Source of the DNA: Gulosibacter massiliensis
Lineage (GTDB): Bacteria; Actinomycetota; Actinomycetes; Actinomycetales; Microbacteriaceae
Assembly (NCBI GenBank): GCA_943325745.2
Contig: CALPQP020000005.1
Span: 1-14,469, forward strand
Length of the DNA stretch: 14,469 nt
Reading direction: 5' to 3'
Under the pieces are notes generated by a model. That model was not told the DNA's origin. It searched no databases and was given only the letters and a program-made list of their open reading frames with translations. The position numbers and the translations under genes are program-made. This document shows, piece by piece, positions 5,047 to 12,366 of this stretch; positions within the stretch are counted from its first letter, which is position 1, and every line of letters begins with the position of its first letter.

Positions 5047-8000
5047 CTAAAGGCCTTCGAACGCGCCGTCCATGACGGCGATGTGTTCCTCTGCCGAACG
5101 CTTCAGTGACCCGGTTGCGGGGGATGCCGACGCTGGCCGTGAAACCACCCGCACGTTGTCCAGTCCGAGACGACGCATTTCGAGCGCAATGAACGGCCAT
5201 GCACCTTGGTTTTCGGGTTCGTCCTGTACCCAGACGAGTTCGGCACCCTGGTTTCGGTCAACGATTGCCCGTATTTGATCGTCGGGGAACGGGTAGTACT
5301 GTTCCATGCGAACCAGCGCAACCCCGGATAGTGCACGTTTCTCGCGCTCGGCGAGGAGGTCGTAGTGAATCTTCCCGGCGTGAAGCAGGACCCGGCGCGA
5401 TCGGCCGCCAAGACTTTGGTCGTCGAGCACGGGCTCGAACGTGCCGGTGGTGAAGTCATCAACGTTGCTCGTTGCCCCGCGAAGCCGCAACATCGCCTTC
5501 GGCGTAAACACAATGAGCGGACGTTGAGGTTGCGCGTACGCCTGGCGTCGCAGCAGATGGAAATAGGACGCCGGTGTCGACGGACGCGCGATGGTCATGT
5601 TGCCTTCGGCCGCCATCTGAAGGAATCGCTCGATGCGTGCCGACGAGTGGTCTGGCCCCTGTCCTTCGTAACCGTGGGGAAGCAACAGGACCAACCCTGA
5701 GTTCTGTCCCCACTTCTGTTCCGAGGACGAGATGAATTCGTCGATGACCGTTTGTGCGCCATTGGCGAAGTCACCGAACTGCGCCTCCCACAGGACGAGC
5801 GCGTCGGGGTTTCCAACGGTATAGCCATATTCGTAGGCCATCGCGGCATATTCCGACAGGAGCGAGTCGTAGATGTAGAAACGACCCTGGTTGTCGGACA
5901 GGTTCGTGAGCGGCAGCCACTCTTGGCCGTTTACGCGATCGTGGAACACGGCGTGGCGCTGGACAAAGGTGCCGCGCCGAGCGTCTTGACCAGCGAATCG
6001 CACCTTTTTGCCCTCGAGCAGGAGTGATCCAAGGGCGAGAAGTTCGCCGAAACCCCAATCAATGTCACCGCTGCGACTCATTTCGATACGCTTCGCGAGC
6101 AGTTGCTCGAGTTTGGGATGGACCGAGAACCCTTCGGGCGGTGCACCGTGTGCGTCGCCAATGCGGTGGACGACGGACACATCGACCGCGGTCGACTGCG
6201 GGTGGCGCTGCACCTGGGATGCCGTCGCGGTCCCGCTCGAGATCCCGGTGGACGCGTCCTCGTCTTCGTGAGTATCGGCGAATGCTTGTTCCAACAAGGT
6301 GAGGAACTTGGCTTGAACGCCGTCGTACTCCTCTTGAGTGATGTCCCCGCGGCCGACGAGCGACTCGGCGTAGAGGGTACGAACCGAACGCTTGGCTTCG
6401 ATGAGGTTGTACATCAGCGGCTGGGTCATGGACGGGTCGTCGCCCTCGTTGTGACCGCGTCGGCGGTAACAGACGACGTCGATGACCACATCGTGCTTGA
6501 ACTTTTGACGATAGCCGACAGCGAGCTTGGCGACGCGAACGACGGCCTCGGGATCGTCTCCGTTCACGTGGAAGACGGGGGCTTGAACCGATTTCGCGAC
6601 GTCGGTTGAATACAGTGATGTGCGAGCGTCTTTCGGAAGCGTCGTGAATCCGACCTGATTGTTCGCGACCACGTGAATCGTTCCGCCCGTGCGGTATCCG
6701 CGCAGTTGCGCCATCTGCATCGTTTCGATCACGACACCCTGACCGGCCATTGCGGCGTCACCGTGAACGAGGATAGGCAGAACAGTGAACGACGCGATCG
6801 GCTTGTGGTCTTGCTTGGCGCGAACGATGCCCTCGAGAACGCCGTTGACCGCCTCGAGGTGCGATGGGTTGGCCGCGAGGTAGACAGGGATCTTTTGACC
6901 CTTGGCCGTGATGAATTCCCCTTCGGTTCCGAGGTGGTACTTGACATCGCCAGAACCCTGGACAGTACTCGTGTCGGTGGTGCCTTCGAACTCGCGGAAG
7001 ATCTGGCCGTACGTCTTGCCTGCGATGTTGGCGAGTACATTGAGGCGTCCGCGGTGTGCCATCCCGATGTCGACCTCGTCGAGCTCGAAATCGGCCGCAT
7101 CTTGGATGATTTCGTCGAGCAGGGCGATGATCGATTCGCTACCCTCGAGCGAGAAGCGCTTTTGCCCGACGTACTTGGTCTGCAAGAAAGTTTCGAACGC
7201 TTCGGCCTGGTTCAGGCGGTCGAGGATGCGCATCTGTTCGTCGTGTGTTGGCTTCTGATACGGCTGTTCCAGAATGTCCCGGAACCACTCGCGTTGTTCG
7301 GGGTCTTGAATGTGTGTGTATTCGACGCCGACTGTTCGACAATACGAATCCCGCATGAGTCCAAGAACTTCGCGCAGCAACATGGTGCGCCGACCGGCGA
7401 GACCGCCGACAACAAACTCGCGATCCAGATCCCAGAATGTTAGTCCGTGGTTCTCGATTTCGAGGTCGGGGTGACTGCGCTGTTGGTACTGCAACGGATC
7501 GATATCGGCCATGCGGTGTCCGCGAACGCGATAGGCGTCGATTAGTTCCTGCACGCGTGCGGTCTTGTTGATCTCGTCCGAGACATCGACCTTGATGTCT
7601 TGCGACCACCGAATCGGCTTGTAGGGGATGCGAAGCGCCGCGAAGATGTCTTCATAGAAACCGTCGTCACCGATTAAGAGACCATGAATGATCTTGAGGT
7701 ACTCGCCAGAACCAGCACCTTGAATTACGCGGTGGTCGTAGGTTGACGTCAGTGTGATGGTTTTCGAGATACCAAGGTCGAAGAGCACCTTTTCGGATGA
7801 CCCCTGGAACTCGGCCGGGTAATCAAGAGCGCCGGCGCCGATGATGCAACCCTGTCCGCGCATGAGACGAGGCACCGAATGAACGGTTCCGATTCCGCCG
7901 GGGTTTGTCAAGGACATCGTGTTCCCCGCAAAGTCATCGGCGGTGAGTTTGTTGGCACGCGCGCGAGCGACGACGTCTTCGTAGGCCTCGAGGAAGTCGG

Positions 8001-8715
8001 CAAAGCTCATCTGCTCCGCCTTCTTGATGCCGGGGACAACAAGCGCGCGACTTCCGTCGGATTTAGGAATATCAATCGCGAGCCCGAGATTGATGTGGGC
8101 CGGAACGACCAATGACGGCACACCGTCCGGCTCGTCGTAAAACACATTTTGTGACGGGAATGTCTTGAGGGCGCGAATCATGGCCCATCCGATGATGTGG
8201 GTGAACGACACCTTTCCGCCTCGAGCTCGGCGGAGGTGATTGTTGATGACGATTCGGTTGTCGATCATGAGCTTGGCTGGAATCGTGCGAACGCTCGTTG
8301 CTGTCGGGACGGTCAGACTCGCGTCCATGTTCGCAGCGAGAGCCTTTGGCATTCCTTTGAGGGAGGTGACTGTGTTCTCGTTGGTCGAATCCGACGGGCG
8401 AGATGGTCCAGGTGCTTCCGCCGGAATTGGCGCTGCGGTCGGCATAGCCGAGGTTGTGCGCGACGCTGGCTGGAGTGCCGAAATTGGGCCCGTCACGTTC
8501 GGATCGAACGTGGGTGCTTCTGCGGTGGGGACGGCGTTCGGTGCGAATGGCGCTCCGCCACCGGCGAGTTTCGCCGCGTAGTTCTCGAGGGACTTCACCC
8601 ACACCGGGTCAACCGAAGTTGGATCCTTCACCCACGCCTCGTACATTTCTTCGACGAGCCAGTCGTTGGCTCCGAAATCGTCGGCACTCAGGTCAGTAGT
8701 TCCGTCACTGGACAC
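5047..8715 (-). CDS. kgd: Multifunctional 2-oxoglutarate dehydrogenase E1/E2 (Kgd/OdhA type)
   Basis: A 1222-residue actinobacterial fusion that serves the 2-oxoglutarate to succinyl-CoA step of the TCA cycle. Residues 18-42 are the conserved E1 N-terminal helix (DWLVEEMYEAWVKD). Residues 52-112 are an Ala/Pro-rich linker. Residues 118-350 are an E2 succinyltransferase core ending in STYDHRVIQGAGSGEYL with catalytic His328. From about 385 onward lies the thiamine-diphosphate E1: KRFSLEGSES, GMAHRGRLNVL, ANPSHLEAVNGVLEGI, the cofactor motif HGDAAMAGQG (651-660) with Asn685/686, and later HGYEGQGPDHSSARIERFL. There is no lipoyl domain, as in the family, so lipoyl groups must come from a separate E2. 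The start is GTG at 8715 with GAGGTG about 10 bases upstream. The gene ends 21 bases from the convergent anti-sigma gene with no obvious terminator. Confidence 0.96.
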   Translation of the reverse strand: MSSDGTTDLSADDFGANDWLVEEMYEAWVKDPTSVDPVWVKSLENYAAKLAGGGAPFAPNAVPTAEAPTFDPNVTGPISALQPASRTTSAMPTAAPIPAEAPGPSRPSDSTNENTVTSLKGMPKALAANMDASLTVPTATSVRTIPAKLMIDNRIVINNHLRRARGGKVSFTHIIGWAMIRALKTFPSQNVFYDEPDGVPSLVVPAHINLGLAIDIPKSDGSRALVVPGIKKAEQMSFADFLEAYEDVVARARANKLTADDFAGNTMSLTNPGGIGTVHSVPRLMRGQGCIIGAGALDYPAEFQGSSEKVLFDLGISKTITLTSTYDHRVIQGAGSGEYLKIIHGLLIGDDGFYEDIFAALRIPYKPIRWSQDIKVDVSDEINKTARVQELIDAYRVRGHRMADIDPLQYQQRSHPDLEIENHGLTFWDLDREFVVGGLAGRRTMLLREVLGLMRDSYCRTVGVEYTHIQDPEQREWFRDILEQPYQKPTHDEQMRILDRLNQAEAFETFLQTKYVGQKRFSLEGSESIIALLDEIIQDAADFELDEVDIGMAHRGRLNVLANIAGKTYGQIFREFEGTTDTSTVQGSGDVKYHLGTEGEFITAKGQKIPVYLAANPSHLEAVNGVLEGIVRAKQDHKPIASFTVLPILVHGDAAMAGQGVVIETMQMAQLRGYRTGGTIHVVANNQVGFTTLPKDARTSLYSTDVAKSVQAPVFHVNGDDPEAVVRVAKLAVGYRQKFKHDVVIDVVCYRRRGHNEGDDPSMTQPLMYNLIEAKRSVRTLYAESLVGRGDITQEEYDGVQAKFLTLLEQAFADTHEDEDASTGISSGTATASQVQRHPQSTAVDVSVVHRIGDAHGAPPEGFSVHPKLEQLLAKRIEMSRSGDIDWGFGELLALGSLLLEGKKVRFAGQDARRGTFVQRHAVFHDRVNGQEWLPLTNLSDNQGRFYIYDSLLSEYAAMAYEYGYTVGNPDALVLWEAQFGDFANGAQTVIDEFISSSEQKWGQNSGLVLLLPHGYEGQGPDHSSARIERFLQMAAEGNMTIARPSTPASYFHLLRRQAYAQPQRPLIVFTPKAMLRLRGATSNVDDFTTGTFEPVLDDQSLGGRSRRVLLHAGKIHYDLLAEREKRALSGVALVRMEQYYPFPDDQIRAIVDRNQGAELVWVQDEPENQGAWPFIALEMRRLGLDNVRVVSRPASASPATGSLKRSAEEHIAVMDGAFEGL

Positions 8716-8767
8716 TGTGAATGGTCACCTCGTTGCTGGAAATTCGACGGCAGTTTCATGCTACCGA

Positions 8768-8782
8768 GGACTAGCCTAGTCC
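8768..8782. promoter_or_regulatory. 15-bp palindrome, candidate operator
   Basis: GGACTAG, a central C, then CTAGTCC: seven-base arms with perfect symmetry. It contains two CTAG tetramers, which are uncommon in many bacterial genomes. It lies about 53 bases upstream of the kgd start and 46 bases upstream of the forward -10 box, a suitable place for a repressor site acting on kgd or both genes. No matching regulator is encoded in the window. Confidence 0.45.
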
Positions 8783-8827
8783 CGTCGCTAGACGGTTTGC
8801 GCACCTCCGATAACGCGCTCCGCAATC

Positions 8828-8833
8828 TATACT
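8828..8833 (+). promoter_or_regulatory. -10 box TATACT, leaderless start predicted at 8840
   Basis: TATACT followed by TGTCGC and then ATG at 8840 places the predicted transcription start on the A of ATG. The arrangement is nearly identical to the one at nnrD (TAGGCT, TGTCAC, ATGG). No convincing -35 is present at the normal distance. Confidence 0.55.
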
Positions 8834-8839
8834 TGTCGC

Positions 8840-8899
8840 ATGGATCTCCCGCATAGTCAGTTGACACCCACCAACAGTTTCACGGTGGGTGTCTTGTGA
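8840..8899 (+). CDS. Possible 19-residue leader peptide ahead of the CNNM genes
   Basis: The ORF ATG 8840 to TGA 8897-8899 encodes MDLPHSQLTPTNSFTVGVL. There is no Shine-Dalgarno, but a -10 box lies exactly where a leaderless message would begin on this ATG. Its stop overlaps the GTG start of the next gene (TTGTGACC), an arrangement suited to translational coupling. Codons 9-18 run through the hairpin at 8863-8893, so a translating ribosome would open it. I do not recognise the peptide, and its translation is an inference. The alternative is that this is simply the 5' untranslated region of the CNNM gene. Confidence 0.45.
   Translation: MDLPHSQLTPTNSFTVGVL
8863..8893 (+). promoter_or_regulatory. 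Perfect 10-bp hairpin covering the CNNM ribosome-binding site
   Basis: Arms GACACCCACC (8863-8872) and GGTGGGTGTC (8884-8893) pair perfectly around the 11-base loop AACAGTTTCAC. The right arm contains the only purine-rich candidate ribosome-binding sequence (GGTGGG) for the GTG at 8896, which begins three bases after the stem. There is no U-run after it, so it is not an intrinsic terminator. It probably limits initiation at 8896 unless opened. Confidence 0.6.
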
Positions 8900-10200
8900 C
8901 CGAATGGGGGTTGATTGGAATTGGCGTGCTGCTCACTGTCGGCACCGGATTCTTTGTCGCTTCCGAGTTTGCGCTCGTTTCACTCGATCGCGCCGACCTC
9001 GAGTCACGTCGCGATGCCGGAGAAAATGGCTTTTCACTCGCGATTCGCGCTCTGAAGCGTACGTCGACGCACTTGTCCTCTGCCCAACTCGGGATCACTA
9101 TCACCACACTGTTGACAGGATGGTTGATGGAACCCGCCATAGGCAGGCTTCTGTCGCCGATGTTGTGGGCATGGGGCCTCACCGCCGGTGTCGTTGATGC
9201 GGTGTCGTTGGTTGTTGCGATTGCTATCGCGACGATGTTGTCCATGATTGTCGGTGAATTGGCTCCCAAGAACCTGGCTCTTGCCATTCCGCGCCGGGTC
9301 ATCACAATTGTCGCGCCGTTCCAACTCGCCTTCACGTGGCTCTTTTCGCCGTTTGTGGCGTTTCTCGTGCATATGTCGAATCTGATCGTGCGCGCCCTGG
9401 GCATCGAACCGAAAGAAGAACTGTCGTCGGCGAGGACCGCCGAGGAATTGGCGTCGGCCGTTCGCCACAGCTTGATGCACGGGACCATGGAGGAAGACAC
9501 CGCGACCCTGTTGGGTAAAGCGTTGTCGTTCACCAACCACCAGGCTCAAGACATTATGACCCCGCGCACGCGTGTCGCCACGATTCGGGTGGGAGACTCG
9601 GCTGACGATGTCATCGCCTTGACACGCAAGACGGGGTATTCGCGATTCCCAGTCATCGACGAGGACGCCGATGACATCGTCGGAATCGTCCACGTCAAGC
9701 ATGCCGTTGCCGTTCCGCGGGAACGTCGTGCCGAAGTACCGGTTGGCGCATTGCAGGGTGAAGCCCTGCGAGTCCCCGAAACCATGCATCTCGACGTTCT
9801 CCTCGGCGAATTGCGGCAGGGCGGCTACCAGATGTCGATCGTTGTCGACGAATATGGCGGCACCGCGGGAATCGCAACGCTTGAGGACCTCATCGAAGAA
9901 TTGATTGGTGAAGTCAGTGACGAACACGACCGAACCAAAGCGGACGTGGTCAAAACGGGGAACACCGTGACGTTCCCCGCCTCGCTTCGACCGGACGAAC
10001 TGCGCGAGCGTGCCGACATCGACGTTCCCGATGACGGCCCATGGGAAACGGTCGGCGGATTCCTGTTAAGCGAATGGGGCTATATTCCCGAGGTCGGTGC
10101 AATCCTCGATGCCTGCGGTGGACAGTTCGTCGTCGAACGCATGGACGGTCGCCGAATCGATCGAGTCCGGTTCATCGTGACGGGGGAACCCGATGAGTGA
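8896..10200 (+). CDS. CNNM/HlyC-CorC family membrane protein (DUF21-CBS-CorC_HlyC)
   Basis: A 434-residue inner-membrane protein of the CNNM/CorC family, members of which are linked to Mg2+ efflux; some are annotated as haemolysins. The DUF21 transmembrane domain (1-185) has four likely segments at about 4-28, 62-82, 95-120 and 134-160, and the conserved GELAPKN (120-126). A CBS pair follows: CBS1 about 200-262 (MTPRTRVATI, GYSRFPVID) and CBS2 about 273-326 (MSIVVDEYGGTAGIATLEDLIEELIGEV), a likely nucleotide-binding module. Residues 345-430 are a CorC_HlyC domain (WETVGGFLLSEWGYIPEVGA). GTG 8896 is the only possible start, because the frame is closed at 8854-8856 with no other start codon between. 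The gene overlaps the next by 8 bases. The transported ion is inferred from the family, not shown. Confidence 0.9.
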   Translation: MTEWGLIGIGVLLTVGTGFFVASEFALVSLDRADLESRRDAGENGFSLAIRALKRTSTHLSSAQLGITITTLLTGWLMEPAIGRLLSPMLWAWGLTAGVVDAVSLVVAIAIATMLSMIVGELAPKNLALAIPRRVITIVAPFQLAFTWLFSPFVAFLVHMSNLIVRALGIEPKEELSSARTAEELASAVRHSLMHGTMEEDTATLLGKALSFTNHQAQDIMTPRTRVATIRVGDSADDVIALTRKTGYSRFPVIDEDADDIVGIVHVKHAVAVPRERRAEVPVGALQGEALRVPETMHLDVLLGELRQGGYQMSIVVDEYGGTAGIATLEDLIEELIGEVSDEHDRTKADVVKTGNTVTFPASLRPDELRERADIDVPDDGPWETVGGFLLSEWGYIPEVGAILDACGGQFVVERMDGRRIDRVRFIVTGEPDE

Positions 10201-11230
10201 TCTCGACGGAATCATCTGGCTCGTCGTGTTGCTCGCGGTGAACGCGTTCTTCGTCGGTGCCGAGTTTGCGGTGATTGCCGCACGTCGTTCCCAGATTGAA
10301 CCACTCGCCGAGGCGGGTTCGTGGGCGGCAAAGGTCTCGCTTCGCGCAATGGAGCGGGCGTCGTTCATGCTCGCGACGAGTCAATTGGGAATCACCGTGT
10401 GTTCCCTCATGATTCTGAGTGTTTCGGAACCCGCGATTCATCACCTGTTCGAAGGATTGCTGTCCGGGACATCGCTTCCCGAGGACGTGATTTCGGTCAC
10501 CGCACTCATCGCGGCAATTCTTATCGTGACCGTGCTTCACGTGGTCATCGGAGAAATGGTCCCCAAAAACATTGCGTTCTCGGTGCCCGACAAGGCGGTG
10601 CTGATTCTGGCTCCTGCCCTGTCCGCCGTTGCCTGGGTGTTCACGCCGGTCATCGCTTCACTCAACGCGATGTCGAATGTCTTGGTTCGAATGACGGGGA
10701 CGGAGCCGAAAGACGAAGCCCAGTCGGTGTACACCCTCGAAGAAATGGCGACAATCGTTCAGCAATCCCAAAAAGAGGGAAAACTTGACGACCTCGCAGG
10801 TGCTGTTTCGGCGACGATCGAATTCACGACGAAAAAGGTCGAAGACATTACGGTTCCGTTGTCCGAAATTGTGACCCTGCCGGAAGGCGCGAGCCCGAGC
10901 GACGTCGAACGCGAAGTCGCACAACGTGGGTTTAGCCGCTACATTCTTCTCGACGCGGCGGGCGAGCCGTCCGGCTATGTCCACCTGAAGGACATCCTGG
11001 GGCGTGACGATGACGAGGTCGATGAACCAATCCCGCTGAAGCGGATTCGCCTACTCGTGTCGTTGTATCGCGGGCTCGATCTCGAAGACGCCCTCGCTAC
11101 GCTGCGCCGAACCGGTTCTCACGTGGCACGCGTATCGGATCGCAGCGGTGCAACGGTTGGCCTCCTGTTCCTCGAGGACATCATCGAGGAACTCATCGGC
11201 GAGGTCCAGGACGCGACGCGACGCCGTTAG
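10193..11230 (+). CDS. CNNM/HlyC family membrane protein without CorC_HlyC domain
   Basis: A 345-residue paralogue of the upstream gene. DUF21 spans 1-190 with four likely membrane segments (about 5-28, 58-78, 96-120, 133-160) and the conserved GEMVPKN (120-126). A CBS pair spans about 205-328 (VPLSEIVTLPEG, GFSRYILLD, then LLFLEDIIEELIGEV). The protein stops just after CBS2, so it lacks the C-terminal CorC_HlyC domain of its neighbour. ATG 10193 lies inside the end of the upstream gene (8-base overlap), preceded by GGGGGAA at good spacing, so the two proteins are probably made together and may work as a hetero-oligomer. Such long/short pairs are common in actinobacteria. Its TAG stop shares two bases with the stop of the convergent oxidoreductase. 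Confidence 0.9.
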   Translation: MSDLDGIIWLVVLLAVNAFFVGAEFAVIAARRSQIEPLAEAGSWAAKVSLRAMERASFMLATSQLGITVCSLMILSVSEPAIHHLFEGLLSGTSLPEDVISVTALIAAILIVTVLHVVIGEMVPKNIAFSVPDKAVLILAPALSAVAWVFTPVIASLNAMSNVLVRMTGTEPKDEAQSVYTLEEMATIVQQSQKEGKLDDLAGAVSATIEFTTKKVEDITVPLSEIVTLPEGASPSDVEREVAQRGFSRYILLDAAGEPSGYVHLKDILGRDDDEVDEPIPLKRIRLLVSLYRGLDLEDALATLRRTGSHVARVSDRSGATVGLLFLEDIIEELIGEVQDATRRR

Positions 11231-12306
11231 GGCTGGGCGCGCAAATACTGGTCGGGCCAGTATGGAAGCGAGTAGCCGAGCGCTGTCGAGGCACGCAGTG
11301 GGAAGTGCGGATCGCGCATGAGTTCGCGGCCCAACATGACGGCGTCGGCTTTTCCTGATTCGACAATCTCGTTCGCCTGTTCGGGAAGAGTGATGAGGCC
11401 GACGGCATTGGTTGGCATCTCGGCGGTTCGACGAATCGTGTCGGCGAACTCGACCTGATAACCGGGTCCTGTCGGAATTGCGATTCCGCTGGCGATTCCA
11501 CCCGTTGACGTGTCGATGAGGTCGGCACCGTCGTCGTGAATCCAACCGGCGACGGTCGCCACGTCGGTCACCGTGATGCCGCGCTCGTCCCAGTCCGTAG
11601 CGCTGACGCGTGCGAACACGGGAACGGTTTCGCCGACGGCGTCACGAACAGCGCGCACGACTCGGCGAAGCAATCGGGCGCGATTCTCGAGGGACCCGCC
11701 GTATTCGTCGGTTCGCTCGTTTGCGATGGGGGATAGGAATTGGTGGAGCAAATACCCGTGTGCAGCGTGAATCTCGACCAGATCGAAGCCCGCCGAGATG
11801 GCCCGCCGCGCGGCCTCGGCCCAGTCGTCCACGATGGTGTCAATGCCCTCGGCATCCAGTTCGACAGGGACGTCATAATCGCCGAACGGCGTGGCGCTGG
11901 GGGCAACGGTCTGCCAACCACCCTTGGTGGCTGGTGTTGAATCCTCGTAGTCCGCACCCCAGCCTGGGGCCGTCGAAGCCTTGCGGCCGGCGTGCGCTAG
12001 TTGCACTCCGGTGGCAACGCCCTGTGAGTGAATGAAATCGGTGATGCGTTTCCACGATGCAACCTGCTCGTCGTTCCAGATGCCCACGTTGTGAGGAGAG
12101 ATGCGGCCCACGGCGTTGATGCTGGTGGCCTCGGCCATGACGAGACCAGCGCGCCCGATCGCGAATGATCCCAGATGGACCATGTGCCAGTCGGTCGGAA
12201 CGCCGTCGAGACCGGCGGAATACTCGCACAGCGGCGACAACCAGATGCGGTTTCGAAACGTCACACCGCGAATCGTCAGTGGCTGGAAAAGGGCGGGGAT
12301 ACTCAT
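11227..12306 (-). CDS. NADH:flavin oxidoreductase, old yellow enzyme family (YqjM-like)
   Basis: A 359-residue FMN-dependent TIM-barrel ene-reductase that reduces activated C=C bonds of electrophiles with NAD(P)H. It fits the YqjM (class III) subgroup: SPLCEYS with Cys27 near the flavin, QLAHAGRKAS (102-111), EIHAAHGYLLHQFLSP with the substrate-binding pair His170 and His173, NERTDEYGGSLENRARL, and LGRELMRDP. The C-terminal DQYLRAQP has Arg356 where YqjM carries the Arg finger that reaches into the partner active site. The start is ATG 12306 because AAGGAG lies 4 bases upstream; the frame continues to 12435, but that extension would run into nnrD and lacks family similarity. It is divergent from nnrD. 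The natural substrate is unknown; detoxification of reactive electrophiles is typical. Confidence 0.92.
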   Translation of the reverse strand: MSIPALFQPLTIRGVTFRNRIWLSPLCEYSAGLDGVPTDWHMVHLGSFAIGRAGLVMAEATSINAVGRISPHNVGIWNDEQVASWKRITDFIHSQGVATGVQLAHAGRKASTAPGWGADYEDSTPATKGGWQTVAPSATPFGDYDVPVELDAEGIDTIVDDWAEAARRAISAGFDLVEIHAAHGYLLHQFLSPIANERTDEYGGSLENRARLLRRVVRAVRDAVGETVPVFARVSATDWDERGITVTDVATVAGWIHDDGADLIDTSTGGIASGIAIPTGPGYQVEFADTIRRTAEMPTNAVGLITLPEQANEIVESGKADAVMLGRELMRDPHFPLRASTALGYSLPYWPDQYLRAQP

Positions 12307-12310
12307 GAGA

Positions 12311-12335
12311 CTCCTTCGGACAGATTGATAGTTTA
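12311..12335 (-). promoter_or_regulatory. Promoter -10 and Shine-Dalgarno of the oxidoreductase gene
   Basis: Minus strand TAAACT at 12330-12335 is a plausible -10 box, placing the start of transcription near 12323. AAGGAG at 12311-12316 is a good Shine-Dalgarno 4 bases before ATG 12306, and it decides the start of the gene. No clear -35 is seen. Confidence 0.5.
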
Positions 12336-12354
12336 TGCCGAGAGCTGTGCGGAA

Positions 12355-12360
12355 TAGGCT
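12355..12360 (+). promoter_or_regulatory. Leaderless -10 box of nnrD
   Basis: TAGGCT, then TGTCAC, then ATG at 12367, so transcription is predicted to begin on the start codon. No Shine-Dalgarno is present. The 16 bases TAGGCTTGTCACATGG differ at only three positions from the equivalent bases at 8828-8843. Confidence 0.55.
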
Positions 12361-12366
12361 TGTCAC

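Larger units (their letters stand above)
8716..8895. other. Divergent regulatory region between kgd and the CNNM genes
   Basis: This is the longest stretch without a full-length gene (180 bases). It holds the kgd ribosome-binding site (minus strand GAGGTG near 8726-8731), a palindrome at 8768-8782, a -10-like TATACT at 8828-8833, a possible 19-codon ORF at 8840-8899 and a perfect hairpin at 8863-8893. The kgd promoter was not pinned down; minus-strand TAGCAT about 40 bases upstream of the GTG is a weak -10 candidate. Confidence 0.6.

Noticed and set aside
6673..7443. Forward open frame opposite kgd
   Set aside because: Antisense shadow of the conserved E1 domain of kgd, with no recognisable domain or ribosome-binding site.
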